A DNA stretch of 64,000 nt from Devosia indica (GTDB lineage: Bacteria; Pseudomonadota; Alphaproteobacteria; Rhizobiales; Devosiaceae): positions 1 through 64,000 of the forward strand of contig NZ_PYVZ01000011.1 in assembly GCF_003056405.1 (NCBI RefSeq). Direction: 5' to 3'. The translations under genes were made by a program, and so were the position numbers. Under the pieces are notes generated by a model. That model searched no databases and was not told where the DNA came from. It saw nothing but the letters and a program-made list of their open reading frames with translations. This document shows, in pieces, positions 27,251 to 36,466 of the stretch (positions within the stretch are counted from its first letter, which is position 1; each line of letters opens with the position of its first letter).

Positions 27251-27925
27251 CTATCGCCCAACCGGCAGCGGGGTCTTGGGCTCGAACCGGCACCACTCCG
27301 CAATCGGGCAGCGCCAGCATTCGGGCTTTCTGGCCTTGCAGATATAGCGGCCATGCAGGATCAGCCAGTGATGCGCGTGCAGCATGAAGCGCTCGGGCAC
27401 CTGCCGGGTCAGCGCCTTTTCGACATCGAGCGGGGTCTTGCCCGGCGCCAGACCCGTGCGATTGCTGACCCGGAACAGGTGCGTGTCGACCGCAATGGTG
27501 GGCTGCTTGAAATAGATATTGAGCACCACATTGGCGGTCTTGCGTCCGACCCCGGGCAGAGCCTCGAGGGCTGCGCGGTCCGGCGGCACCTCGCCACCAT
27601 GTTTTTCGATCAGGATCTGGGAAAGCGCGAAGACATTCTTGGCCTTGCCGCGATAGAGCCCGATGGTCTTGATCAGTTCGGTGATCTGCTCGACCCCCAG
27701 CGCCACCATGGCCGCCGGCGTGGGGGCCAGCTCGAACAAGCGCTTGGTGGCCTTGTTGACCCCCACATCGGTGGCCTGGGCCGATAGCACCACAGCCACC
27801 AGGAGGGTGAAGGCATTGAGGTAATCGAGTTCGCCCTTGGGTTCGGGCTCGATCTCATGGAAACGGGCGAAAATCGCCTCGGCATCGGCCCGGCCCAGTT
27901 TCTTCACTTTTTTGGCAGTCGCCAT
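27251..27925 (-). CDS. nth: Endonuclease III (DNA glycosylase/AP lyase)
   Basis: Nth (224 aa) removes oxidised pyrimidines and nicks AP sites. The helix-hairpin-helix with catalytic Lys is in ALPGVGRKTANVVLN, the catalytic Asp in VDTHLFRVSNRTG, and the [4Fe-4S] cluster is bound by C-x6-C-x2-C-x5-C near the C-terminus. ATG 27925 gives MATAKKVKKL; longer readings cross into the divergent gene. The DUF2244 gene opposite is a frequent neighbour in this order. Confidence 0.96.
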   Translation of the reverse strand: MATAKKVKKLGRADAEAIFARFHEIEPEPKGELDYLNAFTLLVAVVLSAQATDVGVNKATKRLFELAPTPAAMVALGVEQITELIKTIGLYRGKAKNVFALSQILIEKHGGEVPPDRAALEALPGVGRKTANVVLNIYFKQPTIAVDTHLFRVSNRTGLAPGKTPLDVEKALTRQVPERFMLHAHHWLILHGRYICKARKPECWRCPIAEWCRFEPKTPLPVGR

Positions 27926-27973
27926 TCTCTCGGCCTCATTTCTCTGCCAGTATTTCGGCCAAGAGGATCTGCG

Positions 27974-28453
27974 ATGCAAGTCACCACGACCACCCCACTG
28001 TTTGCGGCAACCCTGCGACCGGACCGGTCGCTGCGCATGGCTGGCGGCTGGCTGGCCCTGGTGCTGGCCACGATTGTGGCAGCCCCGTTTCTGCTCGCCT
28101 TGCCCGAATTTGTCGTACCAGGCCTGTCGGCCTTTGCCATCGGCACCGCTTGTCTGGCGGCCATGAGCGTGCGGCAGGCGCGGCAACGCCACGTCAGCCA
28201 GCAGGTTACGCTCTGGGCCGACCAGATCGAAATCACCACGACCCGGCCAGGCGTGGAAAAGACGCTTGAGCGCTTCGACCCGGCAGAGGCACGTTTGCGC
28301 CTTGAGCGCGACGGCTTCGAGCGCACCACCGGTATCTATCTGCGCGCCGCGGACCGTGAAATCGTGCTCGGGCCTTTTCTCTCCACCGCCGACAAGTCGA
28401 GCTTTGCCAAGGCCTTCGGCGCGGCCCTGCGCAAGGCGCGCCGCGCCCGCTAG
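27974..28453 (+). CDS. DUF2244 family membrane protein
   Basis: A 159-aa protein with two adjacent membrane helices (about 24-45 and 48-66) and a soluble C-terminal beta-rich part with RFDPAEARLRLERDG and EIVLGPFL. The DUF2244 family is of unknown function and is typically next to nth. AAGAGGATC precedes the ATG by about 8 nt. Confidence 0.85.
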   Translation: MQVTTTTPLFAATLRPDRSLRMAGGWLALVLATIVAAPFLLALPEFVVPGLSAFAIGTACLAAMSVRQARQRHVSQQVTLWADQIEITTTRPGVEKTLERFDPAEARLRLERDGFERTTGIYLRAADREIVLGPFLSTADKSSFAKAFGAALRKARRAR

Positions 28454-28504
28454 CAGGGTCTCGTTGCGGTCAAATCCGGGTCGTGCTGCCCCCCATCAAG
28501 CGCT

Positions 28505-29410
28505 ATGACCATCCGGAGTTTTCCAGTGAAAGACCCGGACATGAACCAGCATCTGACGCTGACGCCGGACAGCGATTACGACACCATCCGCGCCGCCATC
28601 CGCTATCTGAGCGAGAACGGTCCAGATACCACCGACCTTGATCGCTTCGCCCGCGCGCTCGGCCTCACCGAGCGGCAATTGACCGATCTGTTCCGGCGCT
28701 GGTGCGGCCTGTCCCCCAAGAGCTTTGCCCAGGCCGTGGCGCTCGACCACGCCAAGAGTCTTTTGCGCGACAAGGCCAGCGTGCTCGACGCCACCTATGA
28801 GGTTGGCCTGTCATCCACCTCGCGCCTGCATGATCTGTTCGTCACCTATGAGGCCATGCCGCCCGGCGTGTTCCGCGCCGGCGGTGCCGGTATCGACATG
28901 ATCTGGGGCGTGGCCCCGTCGCCCTTTGGCCTGGCCGTGGTCACCGCCACCGATTACGGCATTTCCGGGCTCGGCTTTGCCGATGCGCAAACCAGCGTCG
29001 ATGACGCCTTTGCCGATCTGGCCAATCGCTGGCCCAAGGCACGCTTCCGGCGCGACGATCAGCGCATTGCCGCGCTGGTTGCCGGCATATTCGAACCTAC
29101 GCGGTGGTCACCTGATCGGCCAGTGCGCGTCGTGCTGATCGGCACCGATTTCGAGGTCAAGGTCTGGGAGACGCTGCTCAAGATACCCTGTGGACAGGCG
29201 ACGACCTATTCGGATGTGGCCCGGACCATCGGCCGGCCCAGCGCCTCACGCGCGGTCGGGGCGGCGGTGGGCAAGAACCCGATCAGCTTCGTCGTGCCCT
29301 GCCACCGCGTGGTGGGCAGTTCGGGCGCGCTGACCGGCTACCACTGGGGCGTGCCGCGCAAGCGGGCGATCCTGGGCTGGGAAGCTGGTGTGATCTCGGC
29401 GGCGCACTAG
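28505..29410 (+). CDS. AraC-type HTH fused to O6-methylguanine-DNA methyltransferase (Ada-like)
   Basis: The 301-aa product joins an AraC-type helix-turn-helix (about 30-115: LTERQLTDLFRRWCGLSPKSF) to an Ogt/Ada methyltransferase domain (about 120-298) with the acceptor cysteine in VVPCHRVVG (about residue 263). It should remove methyl groups from O6-methylguanine by suicidal transfer. The zinc-binding N-Ada domain that senses methylphosphotriesters is absent, so activation must differ from E. coli Ada. Starts at 28505 and 28541 are both possible. Confidence 0.88.
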   Translation: MTIRSFPVKDPDMNQHLTLTPDSDYDTIRAAIRYLSENGPDTTDLDRFARALGLTERQLTDLFRRWCGLSPKSFAQAVALDHAKSLLRDKASVLDATYEVGLSSTSRLHDLFVTYEAMPPGVFRAGGAGIDMIWGVAPSPFGLAVVTATDYGISGLGFADAQTSVDDAFADLANRWPKARFRRDDQRIAALVAGIFEPTRWSPDRPVRVVLIGTDFEVKVWETLLKIPCGQATTYSDVARTIGRPSASRAVGAAVGKNPISFVVPCHRVVGSSGALTGYHWGVPRKRAILGWEAGVISAAH

Positions 29411-29471
29411 CCGCCTGTCGCCGCCGGCACTGCCCTGCATGCCATCGGTATCACCGCGTTAGCCCGCGCCG

Positions 29472-29601
29472 TTCGAGCATAGCTCTCATGGCCTGCGGCT
29501 CCTGCCATTCGAGCGTAGCTCTCATGGCCTGCGGCTCCTGCCATTCGAGCATAGCTCTCATGGCCTGCGGCTCCTGCCATTCGAGCATAGCTCTCATGGC
29601 C
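29472..29601. repeat. 36-bp tandem repeat, three and a half units
   Basis: Units begin TTCGAGC-TAGCTCTCATGG at 29472, 29508, 29544 and 29580; the last stops after 22 bases and passes into the repeat below. One base differs between units (ATA or GTA). There are no spacers, so this is not CRISPR. The 322-bp gap 29411-29732 otherwise holds only the parS-bearing repeat. Confidence 0.9.
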
Positions 29602-29669
29602 TTCTCGCCTCAAATCTCCCCACTGGGGAGATTTGCCCTGACGGGACGGCTCGAAGTTTCACGTGAATC
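29584..29669. repeat. parS-bearing intergenic repeat, copy R1
   Basis: GCATAGCTCTCATGGCC, then CTCGCCTC, then an 11-bp-arm hairpin AAATCTCCCCA / TGGGGAGATTT (29612-29634), then GGGACGG and CGAAGTTTCACGTGAATCGA. A second copy with the same order lies at 48857-48940. The hairpin could act as a terminator for the upstream Ada-like gene. Confidence 0.8.
29656..29669 (-). promoter_or_regulatory. parS-like site in repeat R1
   Basis: GTTTCACGTGAATC, with GAATC (GANTC) in one arm, 64 bp before the AI-2E family transporter start. Confidence 0.6.
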
Positions 29670-29732
29670 GAAAGGTTGGGGAACTTCCGGCATGCTGGGG
29701 CTTTGCCCCCTTGTTCACAAAGCAAGGACAGC

Positions 29733-30767
29733 ATGACGGACCTCACCCGCGCCATTCTGATCGGCATCCTGGCCATTGTCACGCTGATGATCGCCTGGCA
29801 GCTATCCGCGATCCTGCTGCTGGTCTTTGCCGGCATGCTTGTGGCCGCCCTGCTCGATGCCGCCGTCCGGCCGCTCGACAAACTCGTGCCGCTGCCGCGC
29901 GCGCTGATCGTCGTTCTGGTTACGCTGCTGATTGCCAGTCTGACCGCCGCTGGCCTGTCCTGGGGCGGGATCAGTCTGTGGCAGGGCTTCGACGAGCTCT
30001 GGTCGATGATCAGCAAACGGGCCACCGAGCTCTATGAGCGTTTCGGCGAGGATCTGGGTGACCAGCTCTCGAGCGAGGGCAATTCACTCATGCAGGACCT
30101 CCTGCCCAACCCTGCGGACCTGTTCAGCCAGGCCGGGTCCATTTTTGGGCTGACCCTGGGCGTGCTCGGCAATATCGTGATTATCGGCTTTCTCGGCCTG
30201 TTCTTCGCGATCAACCCGGCGGGCTACCGCGATGGCGTGCTGGTGCTGATACCAGCACGCCATCGCCTGCGCTGGAAAGACGCGTTCGACCACACCGGGC
30301 AAACGCTGCGGGGTTGGCTGGTCACGCAACTGGCGGTGATGATTCTGATCGGGTGCCTGGTCTTCACGCTGCTGACGCTGCTGGGCTCGCCAGATGCCCT
30401 GTTGCTCGGCCTGCTGGCCGGCTTTCTCAATTTCATCCCCTATCTCGGGCCGGTCATTTCCGCCGTGCCGGTGCTATTGACCCTGGCCGGCCAGGACATG
30501 ACTGCCCTCTGGATCGGTGCGCTGGGTTTGCTGCTGATCCAGAATATCGAGGGCTATGTCATCACGCCGCTGCTGCAGCAGCGCATCATCGAGTTACCGC
30601 CGGCCTGGTCCCTGACCATCATGGCGGTGATGGGCGTACTGTTCGGCCCCATGGGCGTGGCCCTGGCCACACCCCTTTTCGCCGTCAGCCGTACATTGAC
30701 CCAGAAGCTCTATATCGAACCCCGAGATGCGGGCGAAACCGGGCAGGGCACAATCCCTAGAGCGTGA
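29733..30767 (+). CDS. AI-2E family transporter (PerM-like)
   Basis: A 344-aa membrane protein of about eight helices, with an amphipathic central region and the family segment [18 protein letters not shown], and [19 protein letters not shown] near residue 230. Members are proposed to export autoinducer-2 or to act as Na+/H+ exchangers; substrate here is undetermined. ATG 29733 has AAGGACA. The 3' end overlaps convergent gpmA by 11 bp. Confidence 0.88.
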   Translation: MTDLTRAILIGILAIVTLMIAWQLSAILLLVFAGMLVAALLDAAVRPLDKLVPLPRALIVVLVTLLIASLTAAGLSWGGISLWQGFDELWSMISKRATELYERFGEDLGDQLSSEGNSLMQDLLPNPADLFSQAGSIFGLTLGVLGNIVIIGFLGLFFAINPAGYRDGVLVLIPARHRLRWKDAFDHTGQTLRGWLVTQLAVMILIGCLVFTLLTLLGSPDALLLGLLAGFLNFIPYLGPVISAVPVLLTLAGQDMTALWIGALGLLLIQNIEGYVITPLLQQRIIELPPAWSLTIMAVMGVLFGPMGVALATPLFAVSRTLTQKLYIEPRDAGETGQGTIPRA

Positions 30768-31371
30768 CCCGCTCCACCAGCTTGCCGTCCGGGCCGATCT
30801 TGTAGATCGTCGGTTCACCCGTGCCGATTTCGCGAGCGAGGATTTCGTCCGGCGTCAGTCCTTCAATGGCCATTACCAGCGCACGCAGCGAATTGCCATG
30901 GGCGGCCACCAGCACGGTCTTGCCCGATTTGAGCAGCGGCAGGATTTCGGCCTCGTAGTAGGGCAGGGTGCGTGCAGCGGTGTCCTTGAGCGATTCGCCG
31001 CCCGGCGGGGGCACGTCGAACGAGCGGCGCCAGATATGGACCTGCTCCTCGCCCCATTTCTCGCGCGCATCGTCCTTGTTCAGGCCCGCCAGATCGCCAT
31101 AGTCGCGCTCGTTAAGCGCAATATTGCGAGTGATGGTGACGTTCTGGATGCCCATCTCCTCGAGCATCAGGTCCAGCGTGTGCTGCGCCCGGCGCAGGGC
31201 GGAAGTGTAGTAGAAGTCCGGTTCGATGCCGGCCGCTTTGAGGCCCTTGCCGGTCGCGCGGGCTTCATCGATCCCCTTTTCGGTCAGGCCCGGATTGCGC
31301 CAGCCGGTAAAGAGGTTCTTGAGGTTCCATTCGCTCTGGCCATGACGCACCAGGATCAGTGTTCCGCTCAT
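30757..31371 (-). CDS. gpmA: 2,3-bisphosphoglycerate-dependent phosphoglycerate mutase
   Basis: GpmA (204 aa) interconverts 3- and 2-phosphoglycerate. The phosphohistidine motif is [10 protein letters not shown] (H10), followed by [33 protein letters not shown] and the second His in [10 protein letters not shown]. The protein is slightly shorter than the enterobacterial enzyme, lacking the C-terminal tail. It starts at 31371 and is 61 bp downstream of dapB. Confidence 0.95.
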   Translation of the reverse strand: MSGTLILVRHGQSEWNLKNLFTGWRNPGLTEKGIDEARATGKGLKAAGIEPDFYYTSALRRAQHTLDLMLEEMGIQNVTITRNIALNERDYGDLAGLNKDDAREKWGEEQVHIWRRSFDVPPPGGESLKDTAARTLPYYEAEILPLLKSGKTVLVAAHGNSLRALVMAIEGLTPDEILAREIGTGEPTIYKIGPDGKLVERVTL

Positions 31372-31432
31372 GTTTTTTTGGTCCCTTGTATTTATGTTTC
31401 GTGGAAGGCCCTGCACACAGGGCGCAAAAAAC

Positions 31433-32245
31433 TCAGTCGGCAAGGCCGAGGACGTCGGCCATGGAATACAGCCCCGGCTGCTGCCCGGCGGCCCAGAGCG
31501 CCGCTTTCACTGCGCCATTGGCATAGATGGTGCGGTCCTGCGCCCGGTGGTTGAGTTCGATGCGCTCGGACTGCCCGGCCAGGATCACCATGTGATCGCC
31601 AATGACATTGCCGCCGCGCAGCGTGGCAAAGCCGATCGTGCCGGCTTCACGCGGTCCGGTATGGCCGTCGCGCACACGCACCGAATGATCTTTCAGACTA
31701 ATATTGCGGCCCCGCGCCGCGGCCTCGCCCAGCATCAGGGCTGTGCCCGAGGGGGCATCGACCTTTTTGTTGTGGTGCATTTCGAGCACTTCGACATCAT
31801 AGTCACTGAGTGCCCTTGCGGCCTTTTCGACCAGCACGGTCAGCGCCACCATGCCGGGGGAAAAATTACCCGACTTGACGATCCGCGCCCCGGCGGCGCC
31901 CGCTGCAGCGATCGCAGCATCGTCGGTTTCGGTGCAGCCCGTCGTGCCGATGATGTGGATCAAGCCGTGTGCTGCCGCCTGTTGGGCCAGCGCCACGCTG
32001 GCGGCCGGCGCGGTAAAATCGATAATGGCATCGGCCTGGTCAAGAAGTGCCGCAGCGTCATCGCTGACCGGCACGCCCAGCGCATCAAGGCCGGCAAGCG
32101 TTCCGGCGTCCTTGCCGATAGCGGCCGAGCCGGACCGGTCCAGCGCGCCGACCAGCTCCACCCCGTCATGGGCGGCGACGGCGGCAATATTGGCAATGCC
32201 CATGCGCCCACCGGCTCCGGCCACGATAATGCGCAATCTGGTCAT
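31433..32245 (-). CDS. dapB: 4-hydroxy-tetrahydrodipicolinate reductase
   Basis: DapB (270 aa) reduces the dipicolinate intermediate of lysine and diaminopimelate synthesis with NAD(P)H. It has the dinucleotide loop AGAGGRMG (9-16), [10 protein letters not shown], and the substrate motif [15 protein letters not shown] with the catalytic His-His/Lys. AGGGAG stands 10 nt before the ATG. Confidence 0.96.
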   Translation of the reverse strand: MTRLRIIVAGAGGRMGIANIAAVAAHDGVELVGALDRSGSAAIGKDAGTLAGLDALGVPVSDDAAALLDQADAIIDFTAPAASVALAQQAAAHGLIHIIGTTGCTETDDAAIAAAGAAGARIVKSGNFSPGMVALTVLVEKAARALSDYDVEVLEMHHNKKVDAPSGTALMLGEAAARGRNISLKDHSVRVRDGHTGPREAGTIGFATLRGGNVIGDHMVILAGQSERIELNHRAQDRTIYANGAVKAALWAAGQQPGLYSMADVLGLAD

Positions 32246-32370
32246 GCCAAGAACTCCCTGCAATTGTCTTGCCCTATAGCAGCGCGTTGCCGCCCCGCCA
32301 ACCGGGATGCCCGGAACCATCTGCCTGTGCTAGGATTCGGTAAAAGCAAGAAGAGAAAGTGGACCTGTCC

Positions 32371-32721
32371 ATGAGCCTCACCAATGTGCTGGCCGGAATT
32401 GCTGTCGAAGATCTCGGGCATTCCCTGGTCTGGTATGAATATCTGTTCGGCCGCCCAGCCGACGCGCGCACCATGGTCGATGTGGCCGAATGGAAACTGC
32501 CCGGCGGCGGCTGGGTGCATGTGATGACCGATGAGGACCGGGCCGGAGCCAGCGTCTGCATGCTGATCGTGGATGACATTGCCGACGAGCTGGCGCGGCT
32601 CGAATTGCATGGCATCAAGCCGGTGGCCAAGGCGATCGGGGATTTCTTCAAGACCGCCAAGCTGCGCGATCCGGATGGAAACCTGATCATCCTGAGCCAA
32701 CCCCAACACGGGACGTATTAA
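32371..32721 (+). CDS. VOC-superfamily protein
   Basis: A 116-aa one-domain glyoxalase-like protein: VLAGIAVEDLGHSLVWYEYLFG, EWKLPGGGWVHVM, and LRDPDGNLIILSQPQ at the C-terminus. A metal ligand pattern is only partly visible, so catalysis is uncertain. A GTG at 32359 would add four residues. The next gene is another VOC protein of different sequence. Confidence 0.8.
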   Translation: MSLTNVLAGIAVEDLGHSLVWYEYLFGRPADARTMVDVAEWKLPGGGWVHVMTDEDRAGASVCMLIVDDIADELARLELHGIKPVAKAIGDFFKTAKLRDPDGNLIILSQPQHGTY

Positions 32722-32789
32722 GCGCTCGCTGTCGATATGGCCCAAAGCCCTTCGTTGTACCGGTATAGAACTGCAAACGAGGGAACAGA

Positions 32790-33182
32790 ATGACGCAGGA
32801 CATCACCGTCAATGTTAGCATCGATGTGCCATCGCTCGATGCAGGCTTGGCCTTCTATCAAGTCGTGTTCGGGTTCGAGGAGGTCGCGCGGCCCTTTGCC
32901 ACGATGGCCGTGCTCAATGCGGGCAATGTCAGCATGTGTATCCACGGCAAGGCCGAGGGCACCGAAAGCTCACCCACAAAAGGCGAGACCCGGCGTTACG
33001 CGCGGCACTGGACTCCGGTCCATCTCGACTTCCATGTCGAACGCCTGATGCCGATGGTCCAAAAGATCAAAGAGGCCGGCGGGCAGATCGAGCAATTGCT
33101 GCTTGATATGGGCCCAAGGCCGGTGGCCTTTTGTGCCGATCCCTTCGGAAACGGGTTTTGCGTGATCGCCAAGAGCCAATAG
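32790..33182 (+). CDS. VOC-superfamily protein
   Basis: A 130-aa glyoxalase/bleomycin-resistance-fold protein: ITVNVSIDVPSLDAGLAFYQ, FEEVARPFATMAVLN, the central HWTPVHLDFHVE and C-terminal FCADPFGNGFCVI. The HLDFHV segment supplies a possible metal-binding His. GAGGGAACAG precedes the ATG. Substrate unknown. Confidence 0.82.
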   Translation: MTQDITVNVSIDVPSLDAGLAFYQVVFGFEEVARPFATMAVLNAGNVSMCIHGKAEGTESSPTKGETRRYARHWTPVHLDFHVERLMPMVQKIKEAGGQIEQLLLDMGPRPVAFCADPFGNGFCVIAKSQ

Positions 33183-33192
33183 CAACGACGCG

Positions 33193-34143
33193 CTAAAGCC
33201 GCTTGAGCTTGACCTCCTCGACCCGGTGGTCCTTGCCCTTTTTGAGGATCAGATCGGCGCGGCCACGCGTCGGCAGCACGTTTTCGAGCAGATTGGGCAG
33301 GTTGATCGTCTCCCACACATTGCGACCGAACGCACCCGCCTCCTCCTCGCTCATTTCCGAGAATTTCCGGAAAAACGAGGTTGGATCGCGGAAGGCGGTT
33401 TCGCGCAGACGGAAGAAGCGGGTGAGGTACCAATCGCGCAGATCATTTACATCGGCGTCGATATAGATCGAGAAATCGATAAAGTCCGAGGCGAACAGGA
33501 TCGGCTTGCCGTCGCGCGGCAATTCGCCGGGCTGGAGAATATTGAGCCCCTCGACAATCAGAATATCGGGGCGCTCGATGATCACCTCTTCGCCCGGCAC
33601 CACGTCATAGACCAGGTGCGAATAGACCGGCACCGAGACCTTGGCCTTGCCCGATTTGATGTCGCCCAGAAAATTGACGAAGCGGGCCCGGTCATAGCTT
33701 TCCGGAAAGCCCTTGCGCTGCATCAGTCCGCGCGCTTCGAGCACCTTGTTGGGATAGAGGAACCCGTCGGTGGTCACCAGGTCGACCTTGGGGCTCGACG
33801 GCCAGCGGCTGAGCAAAGCGCGCAAGATGCGCGAGGTGGTCGACTTGCCCACCGCCACCGAGCCGGCCACGCCGATGATGAAGGGCACCTTGTCGCCCGG
33901 CGTGTTGAGAAAGCGCGAGGAGACATCGTGCAGGCCCTGGATCGCCTCGACATAATAGGCGAGCAGGCGGGAGAGCGGCAGATAGATTTCTTCGGCCTCG
34001 GCCAGCGAGATGGGGTCGGTCAGGGCGCGCAGCCGATCGATGTCGTCGGCATTCAGGGTCATGGGCTGGCCGTTGCGCAGATCGCTCCACTGGTCCTTGG
34101 TGAAGCTGCGATAGGGGTCGAGCCCCGGGAGACGCTTGGCCAT
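33193..34143 (-). CDS. coaA: Pantothenate kinase, type I
   Basis: CoaA (316 aa) catalyses the first step of coenzyme A synthesis. The Walker A loop is [12 protein letters not shown] (91-102), with the family blocks [13 protein letters not shown] at the N-terminus, [18 protein letters not shown] and [11 protein letters not shown]. The ATG overlaps the hisE stop by one base, so it is coupled to the histidine cluster, a known order in rhizobia. Confidence 0.95.
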   Translation of the reverse strand: MAKRLPGLDPYRSFTKDQWSDLRNGQPMTLNADDIDRLRALTDPISLAEAEEIYLPLSRLLAYYVEAIQGLHDVSSRFLNTPGDKVPFIIGVAGSVAVGKSTTSRILRALLSRWPSSPKVDLVTTDGFLYPNKVLEARGLMQRKGFPESYDRARFVNFLGDIKSGKAKVSVPVYSHLVYDVVPGEEVIIERPDILIVEGLNILQPGELPRDGKPILFASDFIDFSIYIDADVNDLRDWYLTRFFRLRETAFRDPTSFFRKFSEMSEEEAGAFGRNVWETINLPNLLENVLPTRGRADLILKKGKDHRVEEVKLKRL

Positions 34144-34460
34144 CAGGTATTGTCCTTGCGGGCGGCCTTTTCGGCCAGGCCCGACTGGGCGGTGCGGCTG
34201 TCGAGTTCGGCCATCACTTCGGACAGCGGCACGCCTTCGGCCTTGAGCACCACCAGCAGATGATAGAGCAGATCGGCGCTTTCCTTGACCAGCTCGGCGC
34301 GATCATGGGTGACCGCGGCAATCACCGCCTCGGTGGCTTCCTCGCCCAGCTTCTGGGCGGCCTTGTTGGTGCCGCGGGCAATCAGCTTGGCGGTGTAGCT
34401 GTCTTCCGGCGAGGCAGCGGCGCGTTGGGCAATGCGCGCTTCGAGGTCTTCAAGGGTCAT
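34143..34460 (-). CDS. hisE: Phosphoribosyl-ATP pyrophosphatase
   Basis: HisE (105 aa) hydrolyses PR-ATP to PR-AMP, the second step of histidine synthesis. The all-alpha NTP-pyrophosphatase signature is [13 protein letters not shown] with E-x2-E and [10 protein letters not shown]. It lies 59 bp after hisF and touches coaA. Confidence 0.95.
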   Translation of the reverse strand: MTLEDLEARIAQRAAASPEDSYTAKLIARGTNKAAQKLGEEATEAVIAAVTHDRAELVKESADLLYHLLVVLKAEGVPLSEVMAELDSRTAQSGLAEKAARKDNT

Positions 34461-34519
34461 GTCGGGCTGGTCTCCTCAGTGCGGACCATTGGCGGAAATC
34501 GGACCGCCTGCAATTGAAC

Positions 34520-35317
34520 TTAAGCCGCGCTGTCGAGGCGCATCGCGATGCCATGCTCGGCCATGTAGCGCTTGGCCTCGGGGATGGTGAAGGTGCCGAA
34601 GTGAAAGATCGAGGCGGCCAGCACGGCGCTGGCATGGCCTTGCTTGACCCCATCGACCAGGTGCTGCAGCGTCCCGACGCCGCCCGAGGCGATCACCGGC
34701 ACTTCGACGCTGTCGGCAATGGACCGGGTCAGTTCGAGATCGAAACCGGACTTGGTGCCGTCCCGGTCCATCGAGGTCACCAGCAATTCGCCGGCGCCGC
34801 GCTCGACCATGCGAGCAGCAAATTCGACCGCGTCGATGCCGGTCGGCTTGCGCCCGCCATGGGTATGGATCTCCCATTCGGACCGGTTGTCACCACCCGC
34901 GCGCTGGCCCAGCCGCTGCTTGGCATCGACCGAAACCACAATGCACTGATTGCCGAACTTGTCGGCGGCCCGCGCGATGAAATCGGGATCGTTCACGGCC
35001 GCGGAATTGATCGCCACCTTGTCGGCCCCGGCCAGGAGCAGCTTGCGGATATCCTCGATGCTCCGAACGCCGCCACCCACCGTCACCGGCATGAAGCAAT
35101 GCTCTGCGGTGCGCGCCACCACGTCGAAAATCGTGTCGCGGCCTTCATGGCTCGCGGTGATGTCGAGAAAGGTCAGCTCGTCCGCCCCGGCCGCGTCATA
35201 AGCCATGGCGGCTTCCACCGGATCGCCGGCATCGATCAGATCGACAAAATTGACACCCTTCACCACGCGGCCGCCGGCCACATCGAGGCAGGGGATGATA
35301 CGTGTCTTGAGGGTCAC
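34520..35317 (-). CDS. hisF: Imidazole glycerol phosphate synthase subunit HisF
   Basis: HisF (265 aa) is the cyclase half of the enzyme that works with HisH. The TIM barrel carries the catalytic Asp12 in [15 protein letters not shown] and the second Asp in [23 protein letters not shown] and [13 protein letters not shown] are phosphate loops. The start is taken as GTG 35317, which overlaps the stop of a duplicated hisF 5' fragment as GTGA, with AAAAAGG about 8 nt before it. ATG 35326 would add MPP. Confidence 0.93.
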   Translation of the reverse strand: MTLKTRIIPCLDVAGGRVVKGVNFVDLIDAGDPVEAAMAYDAAGADELTFLDITASHEGRDTIFDVVARTAEHCFMPVTVGGGVRSIEDIRKLLLAGADKVAINSAAVNDPDFIARAADKFGNQCIVVSVDAKQRLGQRAGGDNRSEWEIHTHGGRKPTGIDAVEFAARMVERGAGELLVTSMDRDGTKSGFDLELTRSIADSVEVPVIASGGVGTLQHLVDGVKQGHASAVLAASIFHFGTFTIPEAKRYMAEHGIAMRLDSAA

Positions 35318-35415
35318 CGGCGGCATCCTTTTTCGTTTTGCGCGTCCTGGCTGCGCTGCGGGCGTCGCGGGCCGGCCACGTCGAGACAGGGAATGATACG
35401 GGTCTTGAGGCTCAT
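35314..35415 (-). pseudogene. Duplicated 5' end of hisF (33-codon ORF)
   Basis: ATG 35415 opens a 33-codon frame starting [15 protein letters not shown], the same as hisF residues 1-15 except Ser for Thr at residue 2, then an unrelated basic tail, and ends in TGA at 35314-35316 overlapping the hisF GTG. The 45-bp copies differ at six positions, four of them synonymous third positions. The ATG also overlaps the stop of the preceding gene as ATGA, the arrangement expected of the original hisF start. Confidence 0.85.
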
Positions 35416-35741
35416 GGTGTCGAACCCTTCTGCATCCGCCCCCAGGCGATGCGATGGATGATGAGTGTGGCCAGCCAGACGATCAGTGCACCCCCGCCCA
35501 GCGGCAGGGTGGCCAGGGCGAACAGGCCCAGCACAAAGAAGAAGCTGATGACCCCGCCAAATTCGAAATCCCCAATCATGCAGGGATGCATGTCGTGCTC
35601 GGTCAGGGTGCAGCCATTGACCTCGGCCAGCAGGCCGGAAAACAGAGCAGAAAAGATGGGGGCCAGGGCGAACAGAACGATCACGCCAAACAGCAGCCAG
35701 TAGACCCGCCAGGGAAAGTTTACCGGCTGTTCCGTGCTCAT
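35412..35741 (-). CDS. Small membrane protein in the his cluster, function unknown
   Basis: A 109-aa protein with three membrane helices (about 10-32, 55-75, 80-98) and a periplasmic loop with three cysteines or so ([17 protein letters not shown]). It is coupled at both ends by ATGA-type overlaps: its ATG overlaps the stop of hisA and its stop overlaps the hisF-copy start. I recognise no family; uncharacterised membrane proteins at this place are common in Hyphomicrobiales. Confidence 0.75.
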   Translation of the reverse strand: MSTEQPVNFPWRVYWLLFGVIVLFALAPIFSALFSGLLAEVNGCTLTEHDMHPCMIGDFEFGGVISFFFVLGLFALATLPLGGGALIVWLATLIIHRIAWGRMQKGSTP

Positions 35742-36466
35742 GCCGCCCTCAACTTCGCCAATGCTTCACGTGAATCAATGCGCCCGTCATAGAGCGCCCG
35801 GCCGGAAATGGCGCCTTCAAGCACCTGATAGTCGGGATGCGTCATGCGCTCGATATCGTCCATCGAGGCAAGACCGCCCGAAGCGATGACCGGGACCGAG
35901 GTTGCCCGCGCCAGCTCAAGCGTGGAGTCCCAATTGATCCCGGCCAGGACGCCGTCGCGATCAATATCGGTGTAGATAATCGCGGCTACACCAGCGCCCT
36001 CGAAGCGCCTGGCCAGTTCGATCACCGAAAGCTCGGAGGTCTCGGCCCAGCCCTCGACGGCCACCATGCCCTTACGCGCATCAATGCCGACGGCGACCTG
36101 GCCGGGCCATTTTTGGGCCGCCTCTTTCACCAGCGCCGGATCGCGCACCGCGACGGTGCCGAGAATGACCCGGCTGAGACCCTTGTCGAGCCAGGCTTCA
36201 ATATGCCCCAGATTGCGGATGCCGCCACCGAGCTGGACGGGAAAATTCACCGTCTTGAGGATGGCTTCGACCGCCGCGCCATTGACGCTCTCGCCGGCAA
36301 AGGCGCCGTTGAGATCGACCACGTGCAGATATTCAAAGCCCTGGTCCTCAAAGCTCTTGGCCTGCGCGGCCGGATCGTCGTTGAAGACCGTGGCTTCGTT
36401 CATGTCGCCAAGTTTCAGGCGCACGCACTGGCCGTCCTTGAGGTCGATGGCGGGGAAGAGGATCAT
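35738..36466 (-). CDS. hisA: Phosphoribosylformimino-5-aminoimidazole carboxamide ribotide isomerase
   Basis: HisA (242 aa) is an Amadori isomerase of histidine synthesis. The TIM barrel begins [18 protein letters not shown] with catalytic Asp8, and has [17 protein letters not shown] and [12 protein letters not shown]. The ATG 36466 overlaps the hisH stop as ATGA, which decides the start over ATG 36475. The 3' end carries a parS-like site (35763-35776) that encodes DSREAL. Confidence 0.95.
   Translation of the reverse strand: MILFPAIDLKDGQCVRLKLGDMNEATVFNDDPAAQAKSFEDQGFEYLHVVDLNGAFAGESVNGAAVEAILKTVNFPVQLGGGIRNLGHIEAWLDKGLSRVILGTVAVRDPALVKEAAQKWPGQVAVGIDARKGMVAVEGWAETSELSVIELARRFEGAGVAAIIYTDIDRDGVLAGINWDSTLELARATSVPVIASGGLASMDDIERMTHPDYQVLEGAISGRALYDGRIDSREALAKLRAA
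35763..35776 (-). promoter_or_regulatory. parS-like site in the hisA 3' end
   Basis: GCTTCACGTGAATC: core TTCACGTGAA with GAATC in one arm; one further base off the parS consensus than the other copies. Confidence 0.5.

Noticed and set aside
29472-29601. CRISPR array
   Set aside because: The 36-bp units are contiguous without unique spacers, and there are no cas genes in the window.
29407-29613. Minus-strand frame with repeated GHESYARMAGAA units
   Set aside because: It exists only because the tandem repeat unit is 36 bp; it lacks a ribosome-binding site and ends in repeat sequence, so it is treated as a repeat, not as a gene.
35412-35461. hisF copy as an assembly artefact
   Set aside because: The two copies are not identical (six changes in 45 bp) and have different codons for the same residues, so a simple assembly duplication is unlikely; kept as a finding.
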